From NCBI RefSeq assembly GCF_002078875.1, contig NC_034438.1, forward strand, positions 22,581,030 to 22,645,029: 64,000 nucleotides of DNA. Reading direction: 5' to 3'. Both the position numbers and the translations under genes were made by a program. The notes below the pieces were generated by a model that saw nothing but the letters and a program-made list of their open reading frames with translations, was not told where the DNA came from and did no database searches. The stretch comes from Numida meleagris. Taxonomy: Eukaryota > Chordata > Aves > Galliformes > Numididae. Numbering within the stretch: position 1 is the stretch's first letter; each line of letters starts with the position of its first letter. This document shows positions 1 to 12,128 of this stretch, one piece after another.

Positions 1-3000
1 CTTCTTTATGCTGCTGCTCTTTTGCAGTAGAATATGGCAAAACTGGACACCCTGACTTTAACTGATTAGTTTCTCCTTGCACTGACTTGCCAAGGGAGTA
101 AAGCTTACCTCCAGGTTGTGAATCCTGCTGTGCAGGTTGTGGCTGTTCTCCTTTGTCACCAAAATATGACAAAAGAGATTTGTCCGTATCTACTTGTGCC
201 AATTCTTGATGCTTTGTTTCATCCATTGGATAAGGTAAAACTGAATGTCTTGTTTTCTGATGCCCCATTTGCTGCATCCTGTCTCTTCCAGTGAAATCAT
301 ATGTATCTGGATGTACTAATTCAAGTTTTGTAGTGTTTTCTTTCTCCGTTTCTTCCATCAAACAGGATATGTCTGAAGGTTCCAACTCAAGCTGTGCTGT
401 TCCTTCTTGCTCTGCTTCTTCAGGGGAGTAAGACTTTGGCTGTTCCAGTTCAAAGGGAATAGATTTTTGCCCTTCTGTTTCTTCCCTGGAAATTGAAAAG
501 TCCTGATGTTCTGTCTCCAGCCGTGCACTCTCTGATTCCTCTTTTTCTTCCCCGGAAAAAGAAAAGTCTGTCTGTTCCGGCTGGGCTCTCTCTGTTTCCA
601 CCATTTTTTCCCTGGAATAAGAGAAATCTGGATGCTCTGTCTCCATCTGTGTACCTGTCAATTCCTGCGTGTCTTCCTTGGAAAAATCAAAATCTGGATG
701 CTTGGTCTCCAGTTGTGTACTCTCCAATTCCTTTGTTTTTTCCCTGGGAAGTGAAAAGTCTGGCTGCTCCATCTTCACGTGTGCATCCTCTGATTCCACC
801 ATTTCTTCCCCGGAATATGAAAAATCTGGATGCTCTATCTTAGGTTGTGCACTCCCTGAATCCTCTGTTTCTTCCCTAGAAAAAGAAAAGTCTGGCTGCT
901 CCATCTCTAACTGTGCACTCTCTGATTCCAACATTTCTTCTCTGGAATATGAGAAATCTGGATGTTCTGCTTCCAGGTGTGGACTCTCTGATTTTTCTAT
1001 GTCTTTCTTGGAAAAAAGGAATTGCTGATGTTCTGTCTCCAGCTGTGCACTCTCTGATTCCCCCACTTCTTCCCTGGAAAATGAGAAATCTGGCTGCTCT
1101 ATTTCCCTTTGTGAACTCTTTGATTTATCTGTTTCTTCTCTGGAATATGAAAAATGTGGATCTTCTGTCTCTAGCTGTGCACCCTCCGATTCCTTGGTTA
1201 CTTCCTTGGACAAAGAGAAATCTGGATGCTCTGTCTCTGTCTGTGTTCTCTCTGATTCCCCACTTTCTTCACTGGAATATGAAAAATCTGGATATTCCAT
1301 CTCCATTTGTGCATTCTCTGCTTGATTGTTTTTATCAACAGAAAAAACAGGGTGATCGAAATCTACTGCTTTATTTACAACTGATCTTTTCTGAGTTTCT
1401 TGTGTTTCTGTGCAAATAGGATATGAAATGCCAAAATATTTAGAATCCATCTTTTCAGGAATATGTGAATTTAGTTTGATTACTTGCTCCTCTGCTTCTT
1501 GAGCAAAGAAAAAGTCTTGTTCTGACTCTGTTTGCTTCTCTAAGCAAATATTTTGCATTTCTGGTAGTGGGGTCCTTTGACTCTCTTTTTTTTTAACAGA
1601 ATACACTAGACCTGAATGCTCAGTTTCTGACTGTGCAGTTGCTGATGAGTGACACTCAGTTTCTTGCTTCTCTGTTTCTTCTAAAGAATGTGGTAAAAGC
1701 ACATGTTCAGACTCTGATTGTGCAGTTTCTGATGACTGAGGAATACTGTCCTCCTGTCTTGTCTCAGATGGAGTGGAATATCTGGATTTAGCTGATGGAG
1801 CATTAGGTAAGTGAGCTTGAACTGCTGACTTCTGTACTTCCTTCTCAAGCTGTTCTGATGCGGGTGCTGTAAGTTGGGTACATTGTCTATCTAATTTGTT
1901 AACAGAATCCACTGAAACAGACTGTAGTGTTGAAATTGGCTGAATCTCTTGCTCCTTTGGTTCACCTGGAAGATCTGTCACTGTCAGCAGTGATTGATCT
2001 GGTTTCTTATTTGCAGTTTCGTTTGAAGGAAGTGGCACTTGTTCCTCATCAGTCTCTAGTGCAGCAGTTGTTAACTGTTCCGTTATTGCCTTGTTAGCCA
2101 CAGATGAGTAAGAGTAACTTTGCTGATTCCTTGCCTGTTCAGGAGGGCTGAACTTTTGTGACTGCCCTGATACTTGATTTAGATTCTCCAGTCGAGATTG
2201 CCTGTCTTTTCTTCCTTCGTGCTGAAAAGTTGTTTCTTCACCAGACTTTGAAAACTTACTTGGTTTATCTTTTGTTTTAACAGGTTTAACATCTTGAAAA
2301 GAAACATCTTCTTTACTAGTAAGCTGTTTTTCAAGAGGTGTTACTGAAGAATAGCTTTCATTTGAATGTGTTGTGGATTGCTGCCTTTGATTCCTTCTTT
2401 TTTCTGATGGTGTTTCAAGACTTCTACTTGTTCTCTGGAAAGATTTTGTATGTGTTGTTTCTGAAATGAACTTATGCGATCTTTCTTTTACAGATGCTTC
2501 AAGGAAGCATTCAGATTCTCCTGAAACTGAGCTCTTTCTTTGGATTTTACTTTTTTCTACTGTTTCAGGGAGTGGCCCAGTCCCTCCAAAAATTGAATTG
2601 AACAGCTGGATTCTAGATTTTACTGGTCCTCCAAGGATTGGCCCTACTTTTCTCATTCTGCTTTCTCTAAATATTGATCTTATTGGAGCACGTTTTACTG
2701 GTTGTTCTGCAATATTCTCCAGATCTTCTTTGTCCTCCAGCATTTCTTCATCTGTGTCCTGTGCTTCCATCTGTTCAACATTTAACACTGAGCCTTGCAC
2801 ATCTCCTAGAACAGTTCTTGGTTCTTGTCTCTGCATTCCAGAAGAATCACGTTTCTTATTGCCTTGACCTCCTCTCACATGTGTGGGCAATGGCACTCTA
2901 TTTGAAGGTTTACACTTCCTTTTTCGAACAATTTTACCTTCATCCATAATAAAGATGACTTTTCCTGGAGGAGAACCTACTGGTGAACTTTCCATACTGT

Positions 3001-3176
3001 AAAGATCAGAAGTTGTACTAGTTTCTGAAGTCCAGGGAGTAGAACATCTGCTTGAGCTGGTTTCCCACGTTATCCCACTATCTTCACTTTGAACTGTTAC
3101 CATAGAAAAGGAGGGGTTAGTCATGATGTACTGCAGCTTGGGTTTCACATCTTCACTTTGGATAAGATCTTTTAAA
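1..3176 (-). CDS. CMYA5: CMYA5 giant exon 2 (5' 3.2 kb)
   Basis: The acceptor TTTTTAG sits at 3177-3178 behind an unusually pure polypyrimidine tract (A-rich on the plus strand, 3180-3210). I followed the frame to base 1 without meeting a stop. The first 70 residues hold the conserved CMYA5 block ending in a basic cluster (VRKRKCK). The protein is then hydrophilic, rich in Ser, Glu, Gln and Lys, and probably disordered. Recurrent short units like SETxQSESE and TETEHS appear before the regular 22-residue array at 1300-449. In human the corresponding exon is over 10 kb, so most of it is missing here. Open frames on the plus strand at 493-1419 and 2466-2949 are shadows of this exon. Confidence 0.92.
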
Positions 3177-6100
3177 CTAAAAAGAAAGAAGAAAAAAAAA
3201 AAAGAAAAAGAGACATAAAATCATAAAACATCAAATTATTGCAGTGAAGTCCAATGCACTAACGCGATGTTTTTTAAACATAAAAATACCTCATTTGCAT
3301 AAATTCTGAAACAGAAACAGAAGCAAAGTCATATTTCATCTGACAAATGTATTTTAGATAAATTTTTGTAAGGCTTTGTGTTGCAAGGTTAGTTTAATGA
3401 AGGGGAGGTGTTCGAATGTCTGTGACAATTCAGGAAAAACTGCATTTTGTCTGACCTTGTTTGTGAGTGTGAGATCAAATGGATTTTGAACCAGTGCCTG
3501 ATTAGCTCACAGTGTGACTTAGATCTTGCACTAAACACGCATGAGATGCTGTCAGTTTTTCAAAAGCACCTACACTTGCTTTGTCTAATTGTAAAATGAT
3601 TATACAATCTGCACAGTAGTAGAGAATAGTTTGTTGCTGTCTTCTCTTGGTTCATTGTCTAAGCAGTGTACCTATTTAGTAACGTAATTTAGAATACATT
3701 CAACAGTCTAAACCTTCTGGGCTATCCCTGAATGAAATAACAGTGTTTTATAAAACTAACTTGAAACCTTATGATATGCAATCAATACACTGTCACATGC
3801 TGGAATTAAATCTAGTCTCATTAAAAAAAATTAAGAAGTAGAAATGTGTTCTTGGAAGCTTTGAAAAAAAATCTTAGAAATAAGAATGTAAAGAATAGTG
3901 AAAGCAATAAAAAGACACTAAATCACAGTGCTATTAAAAAAAAATTTAACTAGGGCTGCAATAATTACATCAAGAAAGCATATGAATGGTGACTATTGCA
4001 TTCAACTCCAATGTTCCTTGTGTAGATATAAGATAATTAAGGAAAACTGTGTTAGTAGCTGATTGAAAGAAATGTAGAGTGCTTAGCTGGCAGAGGCTTC
4101 AGCAGAGCTGATGAAGAAGTGGAGAAGGGTGCAAACCTATAGCTACACAAAGTCCAGTTTCACTAAACAGAGGATAAGGCCACTTTCTAAGTGATCAGGA
4201 TACAGCACTTGAACAAAGGTGAAGAAAGCTTGGGTTCCCAAGTGACACCACAAGCTATGATCCAGCATCATGACGGTGTCAAAGGCCAAGGGAACACTGG
4301 TGAGGAGCTCTCAGCATTAGCCTTCTGGCACCGAGAGAAGACAAAAGGAAATTCTGTAGAGAGTCATATTCTCTCCATCAAGCAAACTCAGCAGTCAAGA
4401 ATTTGGAAACATCTCAGTAAGACTGCTTAGTACCTAACCAAAAGGAAAAAAAAAAGAATCTAGTCTGCTAATACTTCTAGCACTGCTGGCATTACTTTTA
4501 CCAAACTGAGGGAATTTGCTTGAAAGATCACAGCACAAGAAGCATGTGGGCTGGCCCATGCTAACATTCATGCAGATCATACCCCATCTCTGATGTGCCT
4601 GGTGCTAACCAAAGACTGAAGTCAGTTGTGGTGACTGGGCTGGCCTGCAGGCAGTCCTCTGCAAGACAGCTTGGACCAACATCCACAGTTAATGCAAATC
4701 TGACAGTATGATAACAAATAATCATTGCTTAACCAAAAAAAACCCCAAACCCAACATCTAGCTCCCAAACAAAAACAAAACAAAAACACAACAAAACTCA
4801 AACATAAATGCAGCATGTACAGCTGTTTACTTGCCTAGGCATGGTATTCCCTCGTAAGGCTGGCTTCATAAGGTAAGATTTATAGTTCAGAGGAAAAAAT
4901 AAAGCAAACAAATCTGTATCAATTTTGCTGCTAACTTATCCTTTGCCAGTTTCATGGTTTGGCATTAGGCTGACTTAGGCTTAGCAAAGATGACAGCAAC
5001 AACAACTGCAAATCAAAATCATTAATACTAAGGGAGAATTCATGCCTTATCTGAGTTAACAATAACAGAAGCCTGATTTTTTTACAGATTTTTCAACTTC
5101 TACATAACCCTCATACACTTTTTAAGCTATTCTTCTGCATTACCCGGTGTTAGTAAAATCCCATGCAGAATAGGGAAGCACTCCAATTTCAACCGATATC
5201 AGTCAATAAAAGTGGGCTGCCCTGGCACCGCCTAATCAAAAAGTTTCATTAATTCAAGTAATTTGTCTCTATTCCAAACTTGCAGCTGTAGTCCACATTC
5301 CTCTACAGTGAGATGAGAAAGTGCTTTCTATTTTTAAGACCAGAATGAAAGACACAGAATTCAAGAATTATCATCCAATATACTTCCAAATTCTCCTCTA
5401 GTTTTGTGAACAACTTGTATGCTGCACAGTAAAAGCTGTCTAGTTGGAGGAATTGTCTGCCATTGCAAAAAAGTATGTTCCAAATGTTTCAGGTGCATAA
5501 ATAGAGATATGAAATGAGTGCTGGCATCCAGGGACAAAAGCCAGTGCTGCTTTATTTCAGATGGAGATTTCACACCCAATCCGGTTGTCATGTTAGTCTG
5601 TTACTGGACATTGGCTCAAACCTTTTACAGTTTTTGAAAACACTGATAATCTGTTTTGTTCTTCCTGTCAAAATAGCCCAAACCCCAGATATTTCTTCCC
5701 ACTTCCTCCTTCTTACAGTCTTTTGCCTCTCAGAAGGCTGTGCCTGCTGGGATTTTAGATTTCTAGTCCAGCACAGAAGGCTGGCCACATGTTCCCTTAC
5801 GTATCATGTTGGGAAGAGTTTTCACCTCCCCATCTGCCAGAGCGGGAGGGTTCAGACACTGAAATCTGCCAATCTGTGCTACACCACTGCCATTACAGAG
5901 AAACATTTAGAAGCACCAGCTCTCTAAAATCATCCAGAGCCTCTCTTCATCCTCTTCACATCAGAACTTGTCACTCCTGGTATGATTCAAATTTGTTGTT
6001 GTGCTGCATGACACCTTGCAAGCTGGAAACAACACCAGTGAAACAACTGAGATGTCAAGCTGTGGCAGTGACCTGTGCAGACAAGATGTCTCATTTCCTG

Positions 6101-9100
6101 AAGGTTGCTACCAGAATCAGACACAGTGCAAGGAGAAAAAAAATTGCATTGACCAAATTGCCATCCCAGTTGAAAGAAGTACATCATTTTTCTGTGATTT
6201 TGTTCTGTACACTTCTGCAGTTTCTGCCTTTACCATGCTGCCCCTTTTGCCCTACAGCAATCATAAGCTCAGCAGCATCTCTTCCACCTACTGTGCATTT
6301 TCTAAGGCTAGAGCTCATGCATTTCCTTCTTCAGAGTAAGAGAATTAGGTTCTAGAGAAAAGCACTGTTTTAAACCCAGCCTGTCACTTGCTAATTTCCA
6401 GCTAACTTCAGATCATCCTGTGGAATGACTATCCCAATAAAATAAATAAATAAATAAATTCAAGGATTCTATGACTTTCTCTCCATTGATTTTCCTTCTT
6501 TTGTCACCACTAATGAAGTTACCTGGAAGTGCTTATAAATTGGCTGCAGAGCCCTTTCTGTGTAAACCCTGGATATAGACACACCCTAAGACTTTCCCAC
6601 TGCAAAAGTAAATTGGTTGGGGAAGTTATGAGAGGCAGAACTGTTCTGGAGCCACACACACATCACGGAATTGTCAAAGACTCAGGTATTCTAGAGGGTA
6701 CACAAACCACTTGGGTACTACCTTTCCATAACTGGACTGTAATCTCACAGTTATCAGCATGAAAATTAAAACTTACTTACATCATACTCATGTTTGCTGT
6801 TTGCTTTAAAATATGCATCACATGCTTTCAAAATACTTCTGCTGTTTAAACGATTAATTCTACATGGAACCAGAAATAATAGACATCTGTCAAGAGTCAT
6901 CAGTGTCAGACAGCAAAATGCCCAAAGGCAAGAAAATATTGCATGAACCCTCTGAGGATCAAAGGGTTATTTATGCTGACAAGGACATGATGCCTTAGAC
7001 CAGCTTTATAATAGGTTCTGACGCCATGTTTTGGTTTTATTACTTGCATAAAAAACTGTGTTCGGAAACAAAATTACTTAAAGATTACATTAAAAATCTT
7101 AATAAGGGAATCATAATTCTTAGGCAAGTCATAAGCTCTGCTGCACCTCTGTGCATTTTTTTGAGTGCATTAAAAATTAAGTGATGCATTTCCTATAGGA
7201 AAGCATTTTCCATCAGAGAAATACTATTTGCTGTTTGTCCTCAGCAGTGCTGTCAGTAATCTATGGGGGTCTGATAGCTGACTGGCATTTTATCTGTGCT
7301 ACGGAAGGAAAACAACACCAACCTTTACCCTAGTGTACGACCAGAGCCCCATCACACAGGCATCCGCTTGTGTTCCAGCAGCTGGTGGGGAATAACAAGA
7401 TGCAAAGGCCACGCATCTCTGCTGGAAGGTGCATGCATGAAGAAAACTGCAGCAAAAAACGTGCCAGACTCCATAACTGCTGTAAAAGGATAAGCATGGA
7501 AGTGTTGCAGATCAGCTGGAGCTTTTGAAGGGAGCAGGGAAACACCAGGACGCTACTGCTTCGCTCACAGAAGCACTTCCTGACCTTGGGCCATCATTGT
7601 GTTGCATAACTCTTTTATAAAATAGGAATGAGAACACGCATGCTTGAAAGATGGAAATAGAAGGAGCCCATGGGAAACTTCCAGCTGACTGCAGTGTTGC
7701 ACAATCAGGTGCTATTCAACTGCATGTAGAGCAGGAACACGAAAATGGCAGAGAGCTTGGAGCTGTTAAAAATAAATCCATGACGGCAGGGTCCAGGACA
7801 GGCTGTTTTCAGCCAACTTTGCATATAGGTTACATATCCTCTCAGCTACGTTTTCAAAACACACAAAAAAATCTGTTCTGCAACTGGGGCTTTAAAACAT
7901 GTTTGTTAACCAATAATTATTGCACAGACTAAGTGTATCTCAGGGGCTTGGCTCTGCTGTTCTTGCTTAGCCACTGCTTCCCAGGAGTTTTGCCCCAGCA
8001 GCAACTGTATTGGAAGGCTTTAACATCTACAAGCAGACTGATATTTGCAACAACAAAATTTAAACAGTTAAAGAATCGGTTTTATTTCACTTTTATCAAG
8101 CTATTTTTGAGTGCTCAGTGCAGTTACTGTATTATCTCTGCCAAAACCAAATTTTTTCATCTCCACTAGCTTAATCAAATGGAGTTAAATTGTAATTGGT
8201 TACCATTGAGTGCAGCTGTTAAAAAACCTCTTTGGTTGACTCTGATCTCTCTTAATATAAGATGGTTAAAGTTAATTTGTAATATAACTGACATCTAAAG
8301 GGAATGATTTCTGTGATTTAATTAGACATCGTGATGCAGTGCCCAAGATTATGTTGCAGAGGCTGCTAGCCAGAAGCAAGACACAGCTGTGGGGAGCTGC
8401 AATCAGGCACTTGTGGAGAGGCCAACCTCCCAGCATGAGCAAAGTAACTATGGTACTGCATACATACATGCACACATACATACATGACCCTACCTTTAAT
8501 GGAAAAGTTAGCCATTCCTAGTTCTGTTTTACAATTTGAGTTTTGTTACTAGCTTTTTAAATGTAGGTTGCATTAAAAAACAATCCAGTCAGTGGTTTCA
8601 TTGTCTGTAGCGAGTAGCTCCAGCTTTAGCTGTTTTTATGTTGGGTTGCAGCTATACATGTTTATAGTCAAGTAACCCTGCTCTCTGCCAGCGTGGACCT
8701 GAGTCAACATCTCTACTGGGATAAAAACAGCATTACACACAGGCAGTACTCTGCACTTTGAAAAACCAGCTCTTCAGTCTCACAGCACAGAGGCTTGTTT
8801 TCCTGCTCTCCTGGGCTATGCTTCCCTGTTTGAATTTAGAGTACACAGAGTACTCGGGGTGGTTCAGGCTGCACAGAGGCTGTCCCACCCCCCTTTGCGG
8901 CCATCTCGATCTCTCCTGTGAAGACCAGTAAAACAAGAAGGAGACACGCACAGAGCAGTTTGTAAATGCAGGATGGCTACACAGCACTGAGGTTTGAGGA
9001 ACTGCATGACCTAAATTTCATACAAAACCGCTTTCTGAAAGTATCTTAAACTGCCTGCATTGATGTTTTTGGTTCTCCGTACAGTATCCACCCCAAACTG

Positions 9101-10015
9101 ATACGCTTTGCTAAAAAAATCTTGCAACCTGATACAGAGGTTAACTCTCAGACCTCTCTGTCTCTTTGTGGCCAGTGGAGCCTGCTGGGATGGATTGAGT
9201 TGCAGACACCCCACCTCCAGCGCGGGACCAGCCCCAGACATCACGCACTGGGACAAGTTCCCTTTCCTCATTCTCCTCACAGTAAAAGAGCAGTGTTAGG
9301 ACAACAAACAGCTTCTGTGCAACAGTTATTGAAAAGTTATTATAAAGAAATCAGAGTGGCACAATATTCCTTGTTTCACACCCAAAAATCAGCCCCACAA
9401 ATCCTGATTGTCAGTGGACACTGTTGTATAGAACAAGCTTTTCCTTTTTTGGGAAACACAGAGACTGGTGAGGGATGGATGAGTGGGAAGGGAGCAAGGT
9501 AGAAAAAAGGGAAAAAATCAAAAGCACTGTTATAATATTCAATCATTTTCTCTTCAGCAGGCAAACCTCCAGTGTTTCTGAGACTGATATGTGACAGTCA
9601 GCCAGAAGGGGAGGAGCAGAGGGAGATGCCACTTGAGCTGGCAGGCCAGCGGCTCTTTAAATAGAAAAGCTTTCAGGGAACTCGGGGCTCGTGCTTGCTG
9701 CACAAATCTCATTACAGCTATTTCCACCCCAAACAGCCTCTGCCTCATAGCTGTGGTAATCAAAAAGCCCCTGAAGGAACGGGAAGGTGGGAACACGGAC
9801 TCAGCAGGCCGAAGCCCAAACCCTCTGCTCCCCAGGCAGCACTGCAGGGCGAGGCCTCAGGGGAGGCAGTACCTGTGAGTCAGCTCCTCTGCTTCCTCTG
9901 GGTCCAAGGCCTCTTCCTCCTCCTCTTCTTCCTCCTCCTCTTCTTCTTCTTCATCCTCTATGAAAGAGGAGGTCTCAGATGCCTGGTCACACTCTGCACC
10001 ATGGTACCCCTCCAT
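1..10015 (-). CDS. CMYA5: CMYA5 (myospryn), 5' part of gene, truncated by window edge
   Basis: Cardiomyopathy-associated protein 5 is a very large striated-muscle protein of the TRIM-related family. It is reported to sit at costameres and dyads and to bind PKA regulatory subunit, dysbindin, desmin and alpha-actinin. Two coding exons are visible (10015-9873 and 3176-1), about 1,106 codons. They join in phase 2 across intron 3177-9872. Identification rests on the block just after the splice, with motifs PSFSMVTVQ, EDSGITWET, SSPVGSPPGK and FIMDEGKIVRKRK, which match the N-terminal region of mammalian CMYA5 as I remember it, and on the position directly downstream of TENT2 in the same orientation, as in human. 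The rest of the giant exon and the C-terminal coiled-coil, FN3 and SPRY domains lie beyond base 1. Conservation outside the N-terminal block is low, as expected for this rapidly evolving protein. Confidence 0.93.
449..1300 (-). repeat. 66-bp coding tandem repeat (about 13 copies of 22 aa) in CMYA5
   Basis: Thirteen consecutive units follow the pattern xE(H/Q)PDFS(F/Y)SREExxESESAQLE. The register is kept for 12 units, and the twelfth lacks two residues (6 bp). The acidic SREE and SESE segments look like casein-kinase-2 type sites, and the PDFSYS core alternates aromatic and Ser residues. Units differ at many positions, so the array is not a very recent expansion. Less regular related units continue on both sides. 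Confidence 0.9.
3177..9872 (-). other. CMYA5 intron 1
   Basis: This 6.7-kb intron has a GT donor at 9872-9871 and an AG acceptor at 3178-3177. It is AT-rich with an (AAAT)n microsatellite near 6437-6460, an A/C-rich stretch at 4733-4806 and a CATA-rich run near 8457-8487. I found no coding exon, RNA gene or recognisable transposon in it. The short plus and minus frames inside lack conserved character and splice context. Confidence 0.8.
9873..10015 (-). CDS. CMYA5: CMYA5 coding exon 1
   Basis: The exon starts at ATG 10015 with A at -3 and G at +4, an adequate Kozak context. It encodes about 47 residues beginning MEGYHGAECDQASETSSF, then a run of 14 glutamates from mixed GAA/GAG codons, then ALDPEEAEELTH. 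Human CMYA5 also begins with a short, very acidic exon. It ends AG|GTACTG at 9873/9872, a standard donor, leaving two bases that complete Ser with the first base of exon 2. A second ATG shortly downstream (ACCATGG) is out of frame. Confidence 0.9.
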
Positions 10016-10141
10016 GTTCTTTCTAGCTCAGGCTCTCGTCGTTGATTTTTACCCTCGACCCTGTCCTCCCCAGGGTTGCCTGAAGCAACTGTCATCCCCA
10101 GCAGCTCTCACTTCTTCTGACTCAGGGCAGTCTTTAAATAG
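10016..10141 (-). promoter_or_regulatory. Probable CMYA5 core promoter and 5' UTR
   Basis: Read on the minus strand, CTATTTAAAGA at 10141-10131 is a TATA-like element about 115 bases upstream of the start codon. That predicts transcription starting near 10105-10110 and a 5' UTR of about 90 bases. An E-box CAACTG (plus-strand reading) lies at 10087-10092, and a CANNTG E-box lies upstream at 10213-10218. TATA plus E-boxes fits a muscle-restricted gene, unlike the CpG-island promoter of TENT2. No cap-site data are available here, so this is a motif-based call. Confidence 0.5.
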
Positions 10142-10644
10142 ACAGCAGTGAAGTTGCAGCACTGAGTCGCTGCTGGTCCCACCCCAGGTCCTAGCACCAA
10201 CCGGGTGCCTGGGCACATGGCACAGCCCCTGTATCGCCTATTCCAGTACTGTTACGATTATTGAATTGGAAGCTCTTGATAACACATGGTTTTCCCATAC
10301 AAATCTGAGCCTGTTAATTAGAAGTCCTGCTAGAAGGCTAGAGAATTCCTCAAATCCTAGATAAGGCACTAACAGTTTCTGGCACAGTGTAAGATGAGAA
10401 GTGACAAGTGAACCCAATGCCAAACAAGTACCCCAAACTACCCCTAAAATACAATAACTGAACTGAAGCATCTTTTATTTCAAGATGTTAGCATCTTGCA
10501 CACATTTTGAAACCTTGGTCAGCAATGGAAAACAGACCTTCTACTAAAGGTCTCCCAGCAAAAATATTCCTCACAAGGTGTAACAAAGGGTTTTGTTTTG
10601 AAATTGTGGCAAAACAATTCCAAAACAATTTATATATATATAAA

Positions 10645-10674
10645 ATCACCTACATATATATATGTATAGGTGAT
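10645..10674. repeat. AT-rich palindrome beside CR1
   Basis: ATCACCTA and TAGGTGAT are perfect 8-bp arms around a TA repeat loop. It ends a few bases before the CR1 fragment begins. Confidence 0.75.
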
Positions 10675-10680
10675 CTTATG

Positions 10681-11007
10681 TTTATAAGTATCTTAAGTGT
10701 GGGAGTCAAAGGGACATGGCCAAACTCTTTCCAGCGGTCTATGGGGACAAGACAAGGGGAAACGGCCGTAAACTTGAGCATAGAAAGTTCCACACCAATG
10801 TGCGAAGGAAATTCTTCACAGTGAGGTTGATGGAGCACTGGAACAGGCTGCCCAGGGAGGTTGTGGAGTCTCCTTCTCTGGAGACGTTCAAGACCCCCCT
10901 GGACGCCAACCTGTGCAACCTGCTGTAGGGAGCCTGCTTTGCAGGGGGTTGGACTCTATGATCTCTAGAGGTCCCTTCCAACCCCCACAATTCTGGGATT
11001 CTGTGAT
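10681..11007 (+). mobile_element. CR1 LINE 3' fragment
   Basis: About 325 bp closely resembles the CR1 3' end. It has the GGCCAAACTCTTTCCAG segment, the CACTGGAACAGGCTGCCCAG segment, GGTCCCTTCCAACCC, and the terminal ATTCTGGGATTCTGTGAT octamer-type repeat, with no poly(A). It is 5' truncated, as is usual for CR1. Its end lies about 870 bp upstream of the CMYA5 TATA box. Confidence 0.95.
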
Positions 11008-12128
11008 ATTGTGGAACTTTATCTGAAGTTTTCTATCAAAAGTTACAGTTCACCACACATCAAATATCACGTTAACTTGATGTTATTCTAGTTGTCTGGC
11101 ACTTCCACAGAAAGTAGTGCTGTTCTTGTTTGCCTTGACAAAGAATATACCAATATGACATCCAGTGAAATTTGTTTCCTGAACATCTCAGATAATTTTC
11201 TAACACATGAAGGTACTGCTACTTTCTGTGCTCTATGCCAGGTACCCACATTACCCAATTAGCCTCTTTCACTGTAAGGTAAACCAAGTCATATTGCTTT
11301 GCACTTGTTGCAGGATGGTGCCTGCAACTACTACTGTAATTTAATTACCAGGGGAGTTTTGTGACAAACATGCTTGTCCTGGTATTTGGCAAAACTACCA
11401 TCTAGATTTTATAATTTTGGTTATAAATATAGCTTATCAGAAGTAAATGAACTGAAGAAAAACACACAGAAGGATTACTTGTAAAGATACGAGTTACTAT
11501 AAGCTTGTATGAAGATGATTAATGTGTCAGTTTTTAAAGAGTTGCATGGAAATTTTTTTTGAACATAACATCCCTTCTTAGTTATACTATTTTGAAAGAG
11601 TTTACATTTCGCAGACAAAGAGATTTTTAAAAAAGGACCACATTCCCCTCACCCCAAACTAGAGACCGTCTTTGAATCTAGGCATCATTCTGTTCTAAAA
11701 AAAAAATTGGTAGCATTTTACATAAAACAGGACAAATTGAAATGTTTCATTCATTATACTACTTGATAAAGACGAGGGATGATGTGGGGAACATCCACAT
11801 GGAGGAAGAACATTTTAGAGGACTGACAAAGTAAAATTAAAACTAAAAGTCTGTTTCAAGGAAGCTGTTTCAAGAAGCAAGCCAAAATACTAGATAGACT
11901 AGATCATGATTAAGTGTGCAATAAGTAAACTTCCAGCTGGCAAACACTTTACTGTTTCTAGAACTTCTAAATTGTAATACTTGAAATAAATTAGAACCTA
12001 AAGTTTGCACGAGAAGAAATAATGCTTGTTATTTTGAGTTGTAAGGGCTTTCACAATCTTGTTAGGAGTGGCAACAGATGAAAGTTGTACCTGTACACAG
12101 ATGCAATACAAAATACCCATAGAAAATT

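Larger units (their letters stand above)
10142..12128. other. Intergenic stretch between TENT2 3' end and CMYA5 promoter
   Basis: About 2 kb separates the likely TENT2 polyadenylation region from the CMYA5 TATA element. It holds a CR1 fragment (10681-11007) preceded by an AT-rich palindrome. The remainder, 11008-12128, is AT-rich and contains nothing I recognise. Confidence 0.6.

Noticed and set aside
493..1419. Overlapping plus-strand open frames with a repeated LDALSP-like pattern
   Set aside because: They are antisense shadows of the 66-bp repeats in the CMYA5 minus-strand exon. The minus frame is open far longer and matches CMYA5.
5514..6355. Open frames of 112-188 codons in CMYA5 intron 1
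   Set aside because: They occur on both strands, are of ordinary composition, and lack splice context or recognisable motifs.
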